A stretch of DNA of 30,758 bases from Gonium pectorale (taxonomy: Eukaryota > Chlorophyta > Chlorophyceae > Chlamydomonadales > Volvocaceae), in the NCBI GenBank assembly GCA_001584585.1, contig LSYV01000114.1, positions 179,901 to 210,658 of the forward strand. Reading direction: 5' to 3'. Shown piece by piece: positions 9,495 through 20,009 of the stretch (positions are counted from its first letter, which is position 1; the number at the start of each line of letters is the position of its first letter). The notes beneath the pieces were generated by a model that saw nothing but the letters and a program-made list of their open reading frames with translations, did no database searches and had not been told where the DNA came from. A program made the translations under genes and the position numbers.

Positions 9495-12400
9495 ATGCAT
9501 ACCGCTCGCTCGCAGCTGACGCCGCAAGAACGGGAGGTCGCCGCGGTCGTGCTGGAGGCGGTCAAGGCCAGCAATGCCCTGGTCTTCCAGATGAGGCAGG
9601 TAGGCACATTCGCGATCGAGGTGAAACGGTGGCTGTACCTGCAGGAGGCAGCAGGGGACGAAACAGCCAGTTGCTTGGCGAAGACATGTCAGTACCCGGG
9701 ATTGATTATCAACATTCAGGCAGGGGAGGCGCGCCGCGTGTTCGCTGCCACCTGAAGTACGCACGAAGTACACGCTGATTATTATGACAACCCTTGCTGC
9801 GCCGTACCGTACCGCCGTACGCACATATGTGCACGTGCTTGTACGACACCCACGCAGGACACGGTGAAGGTATCGGAGTCGGCCGACAACGGCATCGTCA
9901 AGAAGTCGTGGCTGCCCATGTGGCAGCACTACAAGGAGGTGGCGGCGTACGATGCCGGCCTCAGGGCCCGGGACGAGGCGGCAGCGGCAGCAGCGGTGGC
10001 GGCAGCAGCGGCAGCAGCGGGGGGCCACCGCGGCAAGAGCAACGGCGGCAAGGCCAGTGGCAGCAGGCAGCAGCGGCGGGCGCTGTACATGCACAACAAG
10101 TCGCTGATAGAGGTGGTCGGGGAGGAGCTCACACACAAGCTGTACGGCGCATTGCCGTACCTGGCCACTGACGGTGAGCGGGTACGGGAGGTATAACGCA
10201 GCAAGCACGCGGAAGGTATGAAAAATGCAGTCGAGCGGGAGTGAAAGCAAAGCAAATCAAAGGAAAGCCAAGCAAAGCAAAGCAGTCGTCACGCACCCGG
10301 AGAGATGCAGCGAGCAACGGTAGGTTGCTGGCTGCGCTAGCTGCTGTTGATGCTGACGCGTGGCGACAGGCGCCGGGCGGTGCTGGGCTTACTGGGCTGC
10401 GGGCCTCGTTCGCTCGCCATAGAGGTAGGGTATTGTGCGTAACCACCCGCCCAGCAGCCAGCCAGCCGGCCAGCCACAAGCGGCGCGGCACATGCTGGCA
10501 GCGGGCGGGCGGGCAGGCAGGCGTGTATGCCGCTTCAGATCCGGAGCGAAGAAATAAAGGGCCGCCAGACGACGTGCGCTGCAGGTGTGTGTTATGTGTG
10601 CGTAACGGTATGCTCAAAACATTTCACACACATTTGCAGGTGTGCGTGTGTGTGCATGTATGCATGGCTGGTGCGTGGCTGGTGCGTGGCTGGCCGACAA
10701 TAATAACACTTAATAATGTGCGTGCATACGTGTGTATGTGCGTGCGTCGCCCGCCCGGGGGTGCAGCTCGCTGAATGGGCAGCGTCAGCAGCGTGGTGCT
10801 GGTGCGTGGCAGCCAGGCAGCAGGTCCCTCCATCCATCCACCCAGCCAGCCAGCCACCCGCGCCCCCGCCCAACGGCGGTCATCGCACATACAGGCCCCT
10901 CCCTGTCTACTGCGGCCGGCAGCAGCAGCAGTGCTACGCTGCCAGCCGCACTGCTGCTGCTGCTGCTTGGCTGCCATCCCGACTATATGCAACGAACGGG
11001 CGCGCAGCTAGACCAGCGGCAGGCATGCAGCAGTAACAGTGCGTAAAAACCAGACTGCTGTTGGAAACGTTGGCTAGTGGAAAAGACAGGATAGGCCGTG
11101 TGGCACTAGTAGAAGATGCGGAGAGGCACTGGGGTGCTGTAAGCAATTATCGACACATGTGGCAGAGGGCTCTGCTGGGCTGGCGTGGCGTGGGGGTAGG
11201 TGCAATCGGATCCACGACACAGGACCGGAATCGAGGTGAGAGCTCCCGCCCCCCTCCCCCCGGGTGTATGTGTGGGAGCTACCCGGGGGAGCGTGTGGTA
11301 CAGTACATATATGCGTGGGAAAACAGGGGGGGCCGTGTGTGTTGTGTGCGCGCGCGTTTTGCGGCTGCTACTGCCGAGTTGCTTGGGGATCGTCGTGCTA
11401 GCAAGCTAGCGCGCATGCACCTCTGACGGCCGTACGCCGTACTTGCGTACTGCTGCCGGTTGCTATATGTGTACTCGGTGCGTGGGCCTGCTCGCTCGCA
11501 CGCATGTATGCTATGCCGGCAGGTGGGCAGGCACGCATGCACACGACTGCTGGGCGCCGCCTCGGTCGGCGGTGTGTTGCGTATGCGTGACGGAATGCTT
11601 GCAGCAGCAGGTCTGAAACGAGGCAGCAAAGCAGCCGGCAGGCGGAAAATCGATGTATGTGTGTTCGGTCGGCGGTGTGTTGCGTATGCGTGACGGAATG
11701 CTTGCAGCAGCAGGTCTGAAACGAGGCAGCAAAGCAGCCGGCAGGCGGAAAATCGATGTATGTGTGTTTGTATACTAGATGAGGTGCGTGTTCCTCCGTC
11801 GGCATGCATACAGCAGGCAGCCAGCAGGTAGATAGATAGGTCGGGCTGTCCATCATCGATCACCGCCACGCACCACCACCACCACGCCCATACATCACCG
11901 CCCATCATGGCCTCCGCCGAAGATACTCACGGACACGGGGGGGAATCGAATGTGCATGTACGGCACGGCTGGATAGCTGGACTTGCTATTGGCAACTTCC
12001 ATGCACACGCATACACATGCCCCATGCATACATGCATGTCATTGTACAGGCGCTCGCAGGCCCCATGTGTGTGTTACGTATGCCCCATGTATGTGTGGAA
12101 GGAATACATGATTCCGTGCGCCGGTCGACGGGCTGTATATTCAATTCGATGTGCGTGGCGGCGGCCTCGGCCTGCTGTGCTAGCTGTGCGTGTGTGTGTG
12201 TGTGTGCGGGGGCCTCTACACGCTCGTCCCACGCACGCCCACGCCCCACGTGTGGCTGCCGCTCGCTCGTGGGCCGCCGCGGCTGCTGCTGCTGTGTCCC
12301 GCCGGTACACCTCTTGCCTGCCCGCCTGCCTGTTGGTTGGCGCTCGCCGCCGGTGCTGTGTACGTACGTGCTGGTACGCGCCGATGCCGATGGAGAGGCT

Positions 12401-15400
12401 GCACGCCCCAGCGTGCACCACCGCACTGAGCCGCCCTCCCCCCTCCTCCAAGCCATCGCTTGATTGGTGGCCCATTGTCCGATAGATGCACCCTCACTGC
12501 CCTTCATTCCCACGCTTCTTTCCACAAGCGAGCCGCGCGCCCCAGCCGGCTCTCTGCCGCCGCCCGCTTCATCACGCGCGGAGATAGCACACTATGTTCT
12601 TCAGCAGCACAAGCGTAGCCGTGCACGTATCATGGCCGTACGTCTCGATCGGCCCACCTGAGCGGCCCCTGTCTACCTCCTCTCTTCTGCCTCGCCTCCC
12701 TCGCCTCGCTCCCCCATGTCTTCTTGATGGATTCCGGGCTTCTGTCCACTCGCGCACCTCGTGCCCCGCCTCGCGCCCTGCGTCCTCCCCTACCTTCTAT
12801 CGACACACCTTAGCTTCCTCCTGCTGCCGACAGCCTGCCTGCCTGCCCCTTCGCACGACCGCCCAGCGCCCCTCCATCCACCTACCCAAATCACCGCCCC
12901 GCCTCCGCCGCACCGCACCTCCGCCTCCGCGCCACCCGCAGTGCTCGCCCACCTAACCAACCCGCCCACGCCCCCACCCACCCAACCTCGCCCCCGACCG
13001 TCCCGCCCCGCCCCCCGCGCATCTACCTCCGCCTCCATCCGCCCCACGCCCCGCCCGCAGTGCTGGTCAACTACCCGGCGCTCTATCAGTCGGACAACCC
13101 CAAGGCCAGCAACGACGTGCTGGTGGGCGGCCGGCACAGCTGGTCGCCTGTGCACCAGGTGAGCCAGGCGGACGGGCAGGCAGGCAGGCAGGCGGGCGGG
13201 CGGGCGGGGTGCCCCACCCAGATGGCCTGGCTGTCCACGTGCGTACCTGCGGTGCGTGCGTGTGCGCGATGAGCACGGCACCCCGTGAATGATATCCGTG
13301 TCATATGTGCCTATGTGACGGAGTGCAGAAAACAGGCCTAAAAGCTAGATATCTAGCAAAAGGCATCCTAGCCGGCAGCCCGTGAAACCTCCCCTCCCCC
13401 AACGCGCCCGACTCGACAAAGTAACCCCTAGCAACCCAACGCTGGGTGGCTGGGCTGCTGGGCACACCGTGCGTTTGTTATGCATGCGTAACAGTATGCT
13501 CCGAACAGTTCTGTAAACGACATAACGGTGGGCACACCCCGTGTGTGTGTGTTGAAAAGGAAAACGCATACGACGAGCGCAAGCGCGAAAGTGATGGCGT
13601 CGGTGTAGGACCCAGCTCCCGAGGTAGTCGAAGGGGCGATGTGTGTGTGTGTGTGTCGTGTATGTGTGACAGCGTGTGCAGACCAGTCTGAGTACGCCAA
13701 CGAGCAACAGCAGTCTCCGCCATGTATTTGTGTGTGCGTGCGCTCGCAGTTCAGTGGTCATGTCCGCAGGCAGGCGGGCGTGGGTGCTGGGCAGCCACAC
13801 GCACGTGCCCCGGGGGATGGTGCGTGGCGGGCTGCCCAGCTGCGGCTGCTGCCGCATGCTTTGGCGCCCGGTTGGCGGGTGGTCTCTTGCTTGTGGTGGT
13901 GGTCATGGTGGTGGTGGGGTGGTGGTGGTGGCAGTGGGCGGGTGGCGCGGTGCGGTGCTACGCGGTGCTGTGCTGTGCGTGGTCAGAGCGCCCATTGCTA
14001 CCTCGAGGTGGGCGGGTGGTCGGGGGGGCCGGGGCCGGGAGCTCCCCGCGGCCTGCACACATACACGCGCACACAGCCGCACGTGCTCGGCTGGGGCTGA
14101 CGCCCGAGGGGCGTACGGTGTGTGCTGCGCGTGCCGAGGTGGCGCCTGCGTGTGCTGCGCGTGCTGCGGGTGCTGCGTCGCGCGCTGCCCAGCCTGGCTG
14201 CGTGCTGGGCCTGGGCCGTGTGGCGCCCCGTGGCGGCCACCGCGCGTGCCTTTTGGTGTGTGCGGCATGGCGGGCGGCGGGGGGGGGGAGGATGGAAGGC
14301 ATTCTCAGTAGAGGAGCCTGGATGGCGGGGGGTGGGTGGGAAGGGAAAGGGGAATGAACAACGACGACGGATGGGGGGGTGGCGCCAGGCAGGCGGGGCA
14401 TCCTGACGTTGGCTGGTTGGCCGGTTGGCTGCGAGCGGCACGCGGGTTTGTGTGTGCCGCAAGCAAGGCTTGCTGGCCCCCGTGCCTTGCCGTCGGCGTC
14501 CAACAGGTGTAGCTGTTGTCCGTGAGGCAGGCTCCTCGCTGCTTCACAGGCCACCCGTTCACACGCCCCGACCGGATCAACCGAACAAGCCCTGCCGACC
14601 GCACCCACCAGCCGAGCACCGCCCTCCCCTCCCCGTACATGCCGTACAGGATCTGCCGCTGTACTGCACATCAGTCATCCTGGTGCTCGAGGTGCGATGC
14701 ACGCCAGCTCTGCGGTCTGTAGGGTTGCACCCTCGGGCCTGGCCGGTGCCGTGGATGGATGGCCTGAATAGAGGGATGGGGGCGCGCCACCCAACCCGCC
14801 CACTCACTCGGCCAACCCACTCACCCACTCACCCACCCATACGTTAGACCGTCTTCAACGCCACCACTGATGGGTTGAGGGGCGACAGCGCGGCGGGCGG
14901 TTGCAGTCAGCAGCAGCACGTGAGGGGCGGGCGGGCGGGGCAGACGAACGAACCCCCCTCCTTCCTGTGCTCCCTCCTACTGAGAATGCCTTCCAACCCT
15001 CTACCCCCGCGCATGGGCGAGCGACACCGACTCCACAACGTCCGTCCCCGCAAGAGCAAAGCGCTGCACCCGCCGTCGCCTCCTCCCCTCCGCTCGACCG
15101 CTCCTGCCCCTTGCCTGCTCGTGCGTCCCCTTATTGCACGGCCGCCCCCCGACCAGGCTGCGTTCGGAGCTCAATCCCTCCCTCCCCCTCCCGACCCCCT
15201 GTTCACTGCCACCGCTCCCCTGTTTACTGTGGCGTCCAGCCCGCTACGATCAAAACCTGTTTTCCTGGAAACTCCCCCGCTTACTCCCACCGCCTCCTTC
15301 TTCACCGACTGCCATGGCAACCGCAGGGCCACAAGGAGTTTGTGCTGCTGCACGAGGACTCGGTGAAGGCCCTGCGCGTGAACACGGCGGGCGGCGATTG

Positions 15401-18396
15401 GGAGCAGCCCGTGCGCCACGAGGGCAAGGTGCACGCCAACCTCAAGGTGCGGCCACGGGGGAGGTGGGGGTGAAGGGCGCGCTGTGCGCTCGCCCGTTGG
15501 CGGAGGACGCCGCCCATCCCCACCCCCCGTCCCACGCCCGCGCACCGCTGGCCCGGTGGTGGAGTTGGGGGTGGAGCGGGGCGGCGCGGCGCGGGGCGGG
15601 GTGGCGGGCGGGCGGGCGCTGTGCGCGGGGTGGGGGGGGCGGGCGTGCGTCGGTGGGGTCGTCGGGCGCGGCGTCGCTGCCTTGTTGCTTGTTGCAATCG
15701 CGGGCCGTGCCCATCCGCGGGCCCCACCGCATGCACGTTGGTGCGAGACTCCTCCGGCGGCCGTCTGACCCCCCCCCCAGCTCTGTTTGCGTCATTGGGT
15801 GTCGCCGGCGGCCGCCACCCGCACCCCACACATACGCGCCTGCGCCGCTGGCGCTGCCGCTCCTCGGAGTGGCCTCCTCCTCCGTGTGGCCTCCTCCTCC
15901 GTGTGGCCTCCTCCTCCGTGTGGCCTCCTCCATGTGCCGCCGTGTGCCCTTCCTCCGGCGACATCCCTCCGCCCTCCCCCCCTCTCACCACCGCCCCCGC
16001 CCGCCTCCCCCGCCGCCGCGCAGGCCTTTGTGGAGGCCACGGGCGGCGTGGTGGTCACCCTGCGCGCCGGCGACTTCCTCATCATGCCGCCGCGCGTGTA
16101 CCACCTGGCCCGCAACTGCGACCTCACAGTCAGCTGCAACTTCAGCGTCTGCCAGATGGAGCAGGTCCCCCTGGCGCTCTCGCTGGTGGGTGGCGGGGCG
16201 GGGCCGCCGCACCACTCCACACTGCGGCCCGCCCTGCGACCCGCGCCCGTAGCACGGGCATGCCCACAAGCCCACCAGCCCATCGTGCCGCCGCTGCCGC
16301 CCGCCCGCCACTGCGCGGCTCGGCAGGGCGCCTGTGCCCCCAAAAGCACCGGACACGCAATCCGCGTCCCACCCCGCCCCTCCCCCCTCCCCCCCACACA
16401 CGGACGCTAGCTTGCAGCCCGTCCCTGCCCGCTACACCTTGTTTCTCAACCTCGCCCCCTCATCACCACCACCACCACCGCCGTGCAGACGTTTGCGAGC
16501 ATCAAGTGCGACAGCCGCGACCCCTCCTTCATGCTGTTCGACAAGGACTTTGCGCGGCTGCTGGAGGACTGCACCAAGGCGGTGAGGCCCCGCACCGCAC
16601 GCGAGAGCGCCCCCACCCCATCCCGCCCTCCTCCTGCGTCCGGGCCCTGCGCGCTTGTGCTCTGCTGGGCGGGGCCGTCTTTTAGGGTTCGCCACCAGCA
16701 GCAGCAGCACCAGCTGCCGCCGCAACAGCGTTGTGGTGGTGCGGTGCCCTCACCGCACCCCCTTGGCGGTGCCCTCACCGCACCCCCTTGGCGGTGCCCT
16801 CACCGCACCCCCTTGGCGGTGCCCTCACCGCACCCCCTTGGCGGTGCCCTCACCGCACCCCCTTGGCGGTGCCCTCACCGCACCCCCTTGGCGGTGCCCT
16901 CACCGCACCGCACCCCCTCTCTCGTTCTCTGCCGGTCGGGGGCGTATGGGGGCGCCGCGTGTTCGGCGGAGAGGGGCCCGCACGGACGGACGTCCCTCCG
17001 CGCCGCCTTGCTCTCCTCACTCGCGGCACGTGTACTGCTGCGTTGCGGAGTCCCAGCAAAACATCAGACAGTGCCTGGGGCCAGTATGTTGTGTGTGTTC
17101 TATATTATCTATGTTGTGTGTGTATGTGTGTGTGCGTCGCGTGCGCCTGCGGCACTGCGTCCCCGCCCGTGCTGACGCCCCCGCCCCCCCCCCCGCGGGC
17201 CCCCACCCCGGTCCTTCCGCACGCAGCTCCTTAAGAAGGCCTCCCAGGTCAAGTGCGCCAACCCCCACAATGCCACGCGGTACAACCGACTGCCGCCCGT
17301 GCGCGCGCTGGTCGACTCTGCGACCAGCCTGATGGGCTGGTGAGCGGGCGGGCCGGGGGCGGGAGCGGGCGGGGCGGGAGCGGGCGCGTGCGCGTGCGTT
17401 GCTGGTATGCGCCGCCTGGCAGCTGTGTGAAGTCACGCCGCGCCGCGCGGCTCCCTACTCAGCTCCCCCTCCCCTGGAGCCTTCCAACCCTCTACCTCCC
17501 CAGGAGCCGCCTGCGGCCGGGGAGGGGGATGGCTTACCCGTTACCGCACGCGGGCATCCCACGCACGGCGCGGCGCCGGCTCCCGATACGGAAACACCTG
17601 CTCTCCACGCCCCTCCGTTTTGTGACTCGTGTCCCACCATGCCCCCGATCATAACCCCATCATACCCCGATCATACCCCCCACCTTTCCGGGTCCACACC
17701 TGGCGGCTGCCGGGCTTTCGGATCGTCGACACCTTCGGGAGCCGGCGAAACGAGGCAAGGGCCGGTTTGGCCGCCGGACAATGTCAAGCGCTGCTGGCGC
17801 GCTGCCCGTCGTTATTCATACCCATCCCCCATCATCCCCCACCTTACGCTCCCCCCCATCCTCCACTCTGCCCCCGACCCCTCTGCCACCTCCCCACCCC
17901 AACCCGCAGGTACGCCTTCCTCCAATGCATACCCAAGAAGTGGGTGGAGGGCTTCTGGGGCGAGCTGCGCAACCGCCTACTGGAGGAGCTGCTCGCGGCG
18001 CTGCCGCTGCACACCCGCACACCCGCCGCTGCTGCCGCCGCCGCCGCTGCGGCGGGCGCGGCGAGAGGCGCAGCGGCGGAGGCGATGGGGGCAGCAGAAG
18101 CAGCAGCGAAGGCGGAATCAGCAGCGGAGGGTGCGCCGGCGGCGGCGGTCGGTGGGGCCGCCCCGCTGGCTGACGCGGCGCACGCGCTTGTCGGTGGCAA
18201 CGTGGCGGGGCGGAGGGCCGCGGCGCGGGCGGTGAGGACGGCGCGGGCGTTGAAACGCTCTCTGGCGGTCGCAGCGGCCGGGGCGGCGGGGCAGCTGCGG
18301 CAGCCGCAGCAGCGCAAGGCGCTGGCGCTCGGGTCGCCCGCCGGGCGCGCGGGGAGCGCCCTCGCGCCGCGCGTTGTGGTCCGGAAACAGCGGTGA
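9495..18396 (+). CDS. JmjC-domain Fe(II)/2-oxoglutarate oxygenase
   Basis: Nine phase-matched exons: 9516 (or ATG 9495)-9599, 9858-10173, 13061-13158, 14650-14682, 15327-15446, 16024-16185, 16489-16581, 17227-17339 and 17910-18396. They give about 501 residues counted from 9516. The JmjC/cupin_8 core spans about 105-262. WSPVHQD supplies the iron ligands H165 and D167, GHKEFVLL supplies the 2-oxoglutarate-contacting Lys 180 (13 residues after the Asp, as in FIH and JMJD5), and the second iron His is H244 in MPPRVYHLARN. The H-to-H spacing of 79 matches the family. A poly-Ala stretch (about 55-75) and an Ala-rich, basic C-terminal tail after about residue 375 look disordered. Small JmjC enzymes of this class hydroxylate proteins or process histone tails; the substrate cannot be told. 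The 5' end is uncertain: ATG 9495 adds MHTARSQ, but CAG at 9513-9515 may instead be an acceptor. The third intron part, 10174-13060, is 2.9 kb. A second in-phase donor at 14692 would add VLE. Confidence 0.85.
11562..11767 (+). repeat. Tandem duplication, 103-bp unit, 2 copies
   Basis: The unit from TCGGTCGGCGGTGTGTTGCG to CGATGTATGTGTGT occurs twice head to tail (11562-11664 and 11665-11767) with no difference seen by eye. It lies inside the 2.9 kb second intron of the JmjC gene. A frame reading LKRGSKAAGRRKIDV crosses each copy but shows no link to the surrounding exons. Confidence 0.95.
13477..13506 (+). repeat. Repeat pair with GTTA...TAAC palindrome
   Basis: GTTATGCATGCGTAAC followed by AGTATGCTCCGAAC closely matches 10591-10620, which reads GTTATGTGTGCGTAAC then GGTATGCTCAAAAC. 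Each begins with an inverted GTTA-N8-TAAC. This copy is 45 bp upstream of family A copy 3; the other has no family A element after it. Both are in introns of the JmjC gene. Confidence 0.65.
13551..13641 (+). repeat. Dispersed repeat family A, copy 3
   Basis: It shares GTTGAAAAGGAAAACGCATA, CGACGAGCG, AAGCGCGAAAG and the end TCGAAGGGGCGATG with copy 1. It lies in the JmjC intron 13159-14649. Relative to copy 1 it has scattered substitutions and a small indel, so the copies are old enough to have diverged. Confidence 0.8.
14289..14378 (-). repeat. Families B and C side by side
   Basis: On the minus strand this stretch reads family C (CGTCGTTGTTCATTCCCC, TTTCCCTT), a C-rich spacer, then family B (CTACTGAGAATGCCTTCC). 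The adjacency suggests that B and C may be two ends of one mobile unit, although the isolated copies elsewhere do not show this order. Confidence 0.55.
15867..15930 (+). repeat. Minisatellite, 17-bp unit, about 3.7 copies
   Basis: GTGTGGCCTCCTCCTCC units at 15884 and 15901, flanked by slightly diverged copies, lie in the JmjC intron 15447-16023 about 90 bp before the acceptor. Confidence 0.85.
16743..16909 (+). repeat. Minisatellite, 25-bp unit, 6 full copies plus a partial one
   Basis: GGTGCCCTCACCGCACC followed by CCCTTGGC starts at 16743, 16768, 16793, 16818, 16843 and 16868, with a partial unit from 16893. The six full units appear identical, so the array is recently homogenised. It lies in the JmjC intron 16582-17226. 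Confidence 0.95.
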
Positions 18397-20009
18397 AACC
18401 GCTCGCGATGGGCGGCGGCCCTCCCGCCGCCGCCGGTCGTCGTCGCCTCTTGCTGATAGTAATGAAGGTCTGTTGTGGGTGTGGTGGTTGGCAAAAGATG
18501 TTCGTTCCGTTTTGCGTATATGCAGTGGCGTCGCGGGCGGCCACATTGGGAGCGGGCGCTGGGAACCCATGCACTCATGGGGGGGCCCTCTTGGCAAGGC
18601 ACGGCTTGCGGAGAAGACTATGGTTGCACTTGATTCGATGAGACCCGGGGCGTAGTCGCTGTCAGGTTACCAGCGACACGGGCAGACTGGCGGCACTACT
18701 ACTCTTCTTCCTCTTCTTCTCCTTCAGTGTGCGCCAGTGCAATAAGCAGGAGCGGATCCGCGCAGTCACGGGGTTGAACATAGTCCCTGGTGATTGTCCA
18801 GCCCAGAGGCGGCGCCCCCCTTCCTGAACAACGGCTTCGGGCGGCGGCGGTGACACGTGACCCGGGCGGCATGAGCTCGTAGACGACAAGAGTTTGACCT
18901 CGTGGCAGGACAGGCCGCGTTTCCTTCTTCCAGGACACACACCAAACTTTCCAGTGTTTTGGTGTGTTCGTACATCGGTGTGAGGCCTCTCCCCTCTCCC
19001 TCTCGACTTTACGGCCGGCGACGCGCCCGGCATGTAGCTGCGGTGCAGTGACGGTGCGTCTTCACAGTTAGAAGCTGCAAGGGGTTTTGTCCCCCAAGGG
19101 GTACGGTAGAGGCTAGGGCTAGTTGCGGCTAGGGCGGATGGCGGGTCCCATACTCCCATTCGTCTGCACAGACGGGATGGTTCTCGGGTGTCGCCGCTTG
19201 CCTGTTCAACGGATGTCACGTGAGGTGGAGTCTGCATTGGATGACCAACCCGCAAGGAGCAGTGCATCCTTGCGTTTTGCCTTATTCCAAAATGTACCTG
19301 TACTCCAAAATCCGCCCCGACCTACCAGCCAACCGTGCGGTGCATGAGACCGTGCAGTGCATGAGACCGTGCGGTGCGCCGCCGGAGCGCGCGCGGTGGG
19401 CGGGCACTGGGACGAGGCCTGTACAAGCGTTCCGTGCGTGCCTGCCGGCTGGCATGGCGCCCTCTCGTGCAGACGTGTCCCCTGAAAAGGGCGAGCGGGC
19501 GTGACCGGGTGGCAGCTGTACCTGCAGGTCGCCTCACAGCGCACCCCACGCACCCCGGCCCAACCATTTCCCACCCTTCACCGGACTTGACTGGATGGCC
19601 TGCCCAGTGTCCGCGAGGTCCCGCGTCATTCAACGTCATAAGGGGCCGTACTTGCCGAGGACTACCGTACATCGACGACACAAGGCCAGGAACGGATGCA
19701 GAGATATGCCATGCCCCATCCACCCCATCTGGCTGCACACAGACTTGCAGCAGCCTACTGACACAACTGCCTACAACACGCACGGGCGCCCCTCCCCTCT
19801 GCTCAACAGCTGCCCTGGTTGCCAGGCGTTCACCCGGGCAACACCGCACTCCCCCCACCCTGCAGCAACCTGCGCATCCCCCGCCCAGTAACCCCCCCTG
19901 TCACCCCCCCCCCCCACCCTTCTCCTCGAGCCCGGCCCCACTCGGGCCGCCGTGCTGTCCACCAGGGCAGGGCAGGGCACTCGCCTCCCGCGCTGCTGCG
20001 CCGCGTCCC
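18397..20009. other. Convergent 3' region between the JmjC and QWRF genes
   Basis: The 1.6 kb between the two stop codons holds no gene that I can support. It has a 201-codon minus frame (19267-18662) and part of a 290-codon plus frame, both with unbiased codons and no recognisable motifs. No exact TGTAA was found on either sense strand here, so variant signals must be used. A short tandem duplication of GTGCATGAGACCGTGCA lies at about 19338-19373. Confidence 0.55.

Noticed and set aside
9177..10250. A 357-codon minus-strand open frame
   Set aside because: It is the antisense of the JmjC exons at 9516-9599 and 9858-10173, where the plus frame has strong codon bias and matches the downstream exons in phase.
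11061..11426. A 121-codon plus frame with a protein-like start (RIGRVALVEDAERHWGAVSN)
   Set aside because: Codon use is unlike the surrounding exons, there is no family match, and no splice sites link it in phase to the JmjC gene. It may be a transposon relic but cannot be supported.
18662..19267. A 201-codon minus-strand open frame between the JmjC and QWRF genes
   Set aside because: No codon bias, no motif, and it lies where 3' UTRs are expected.
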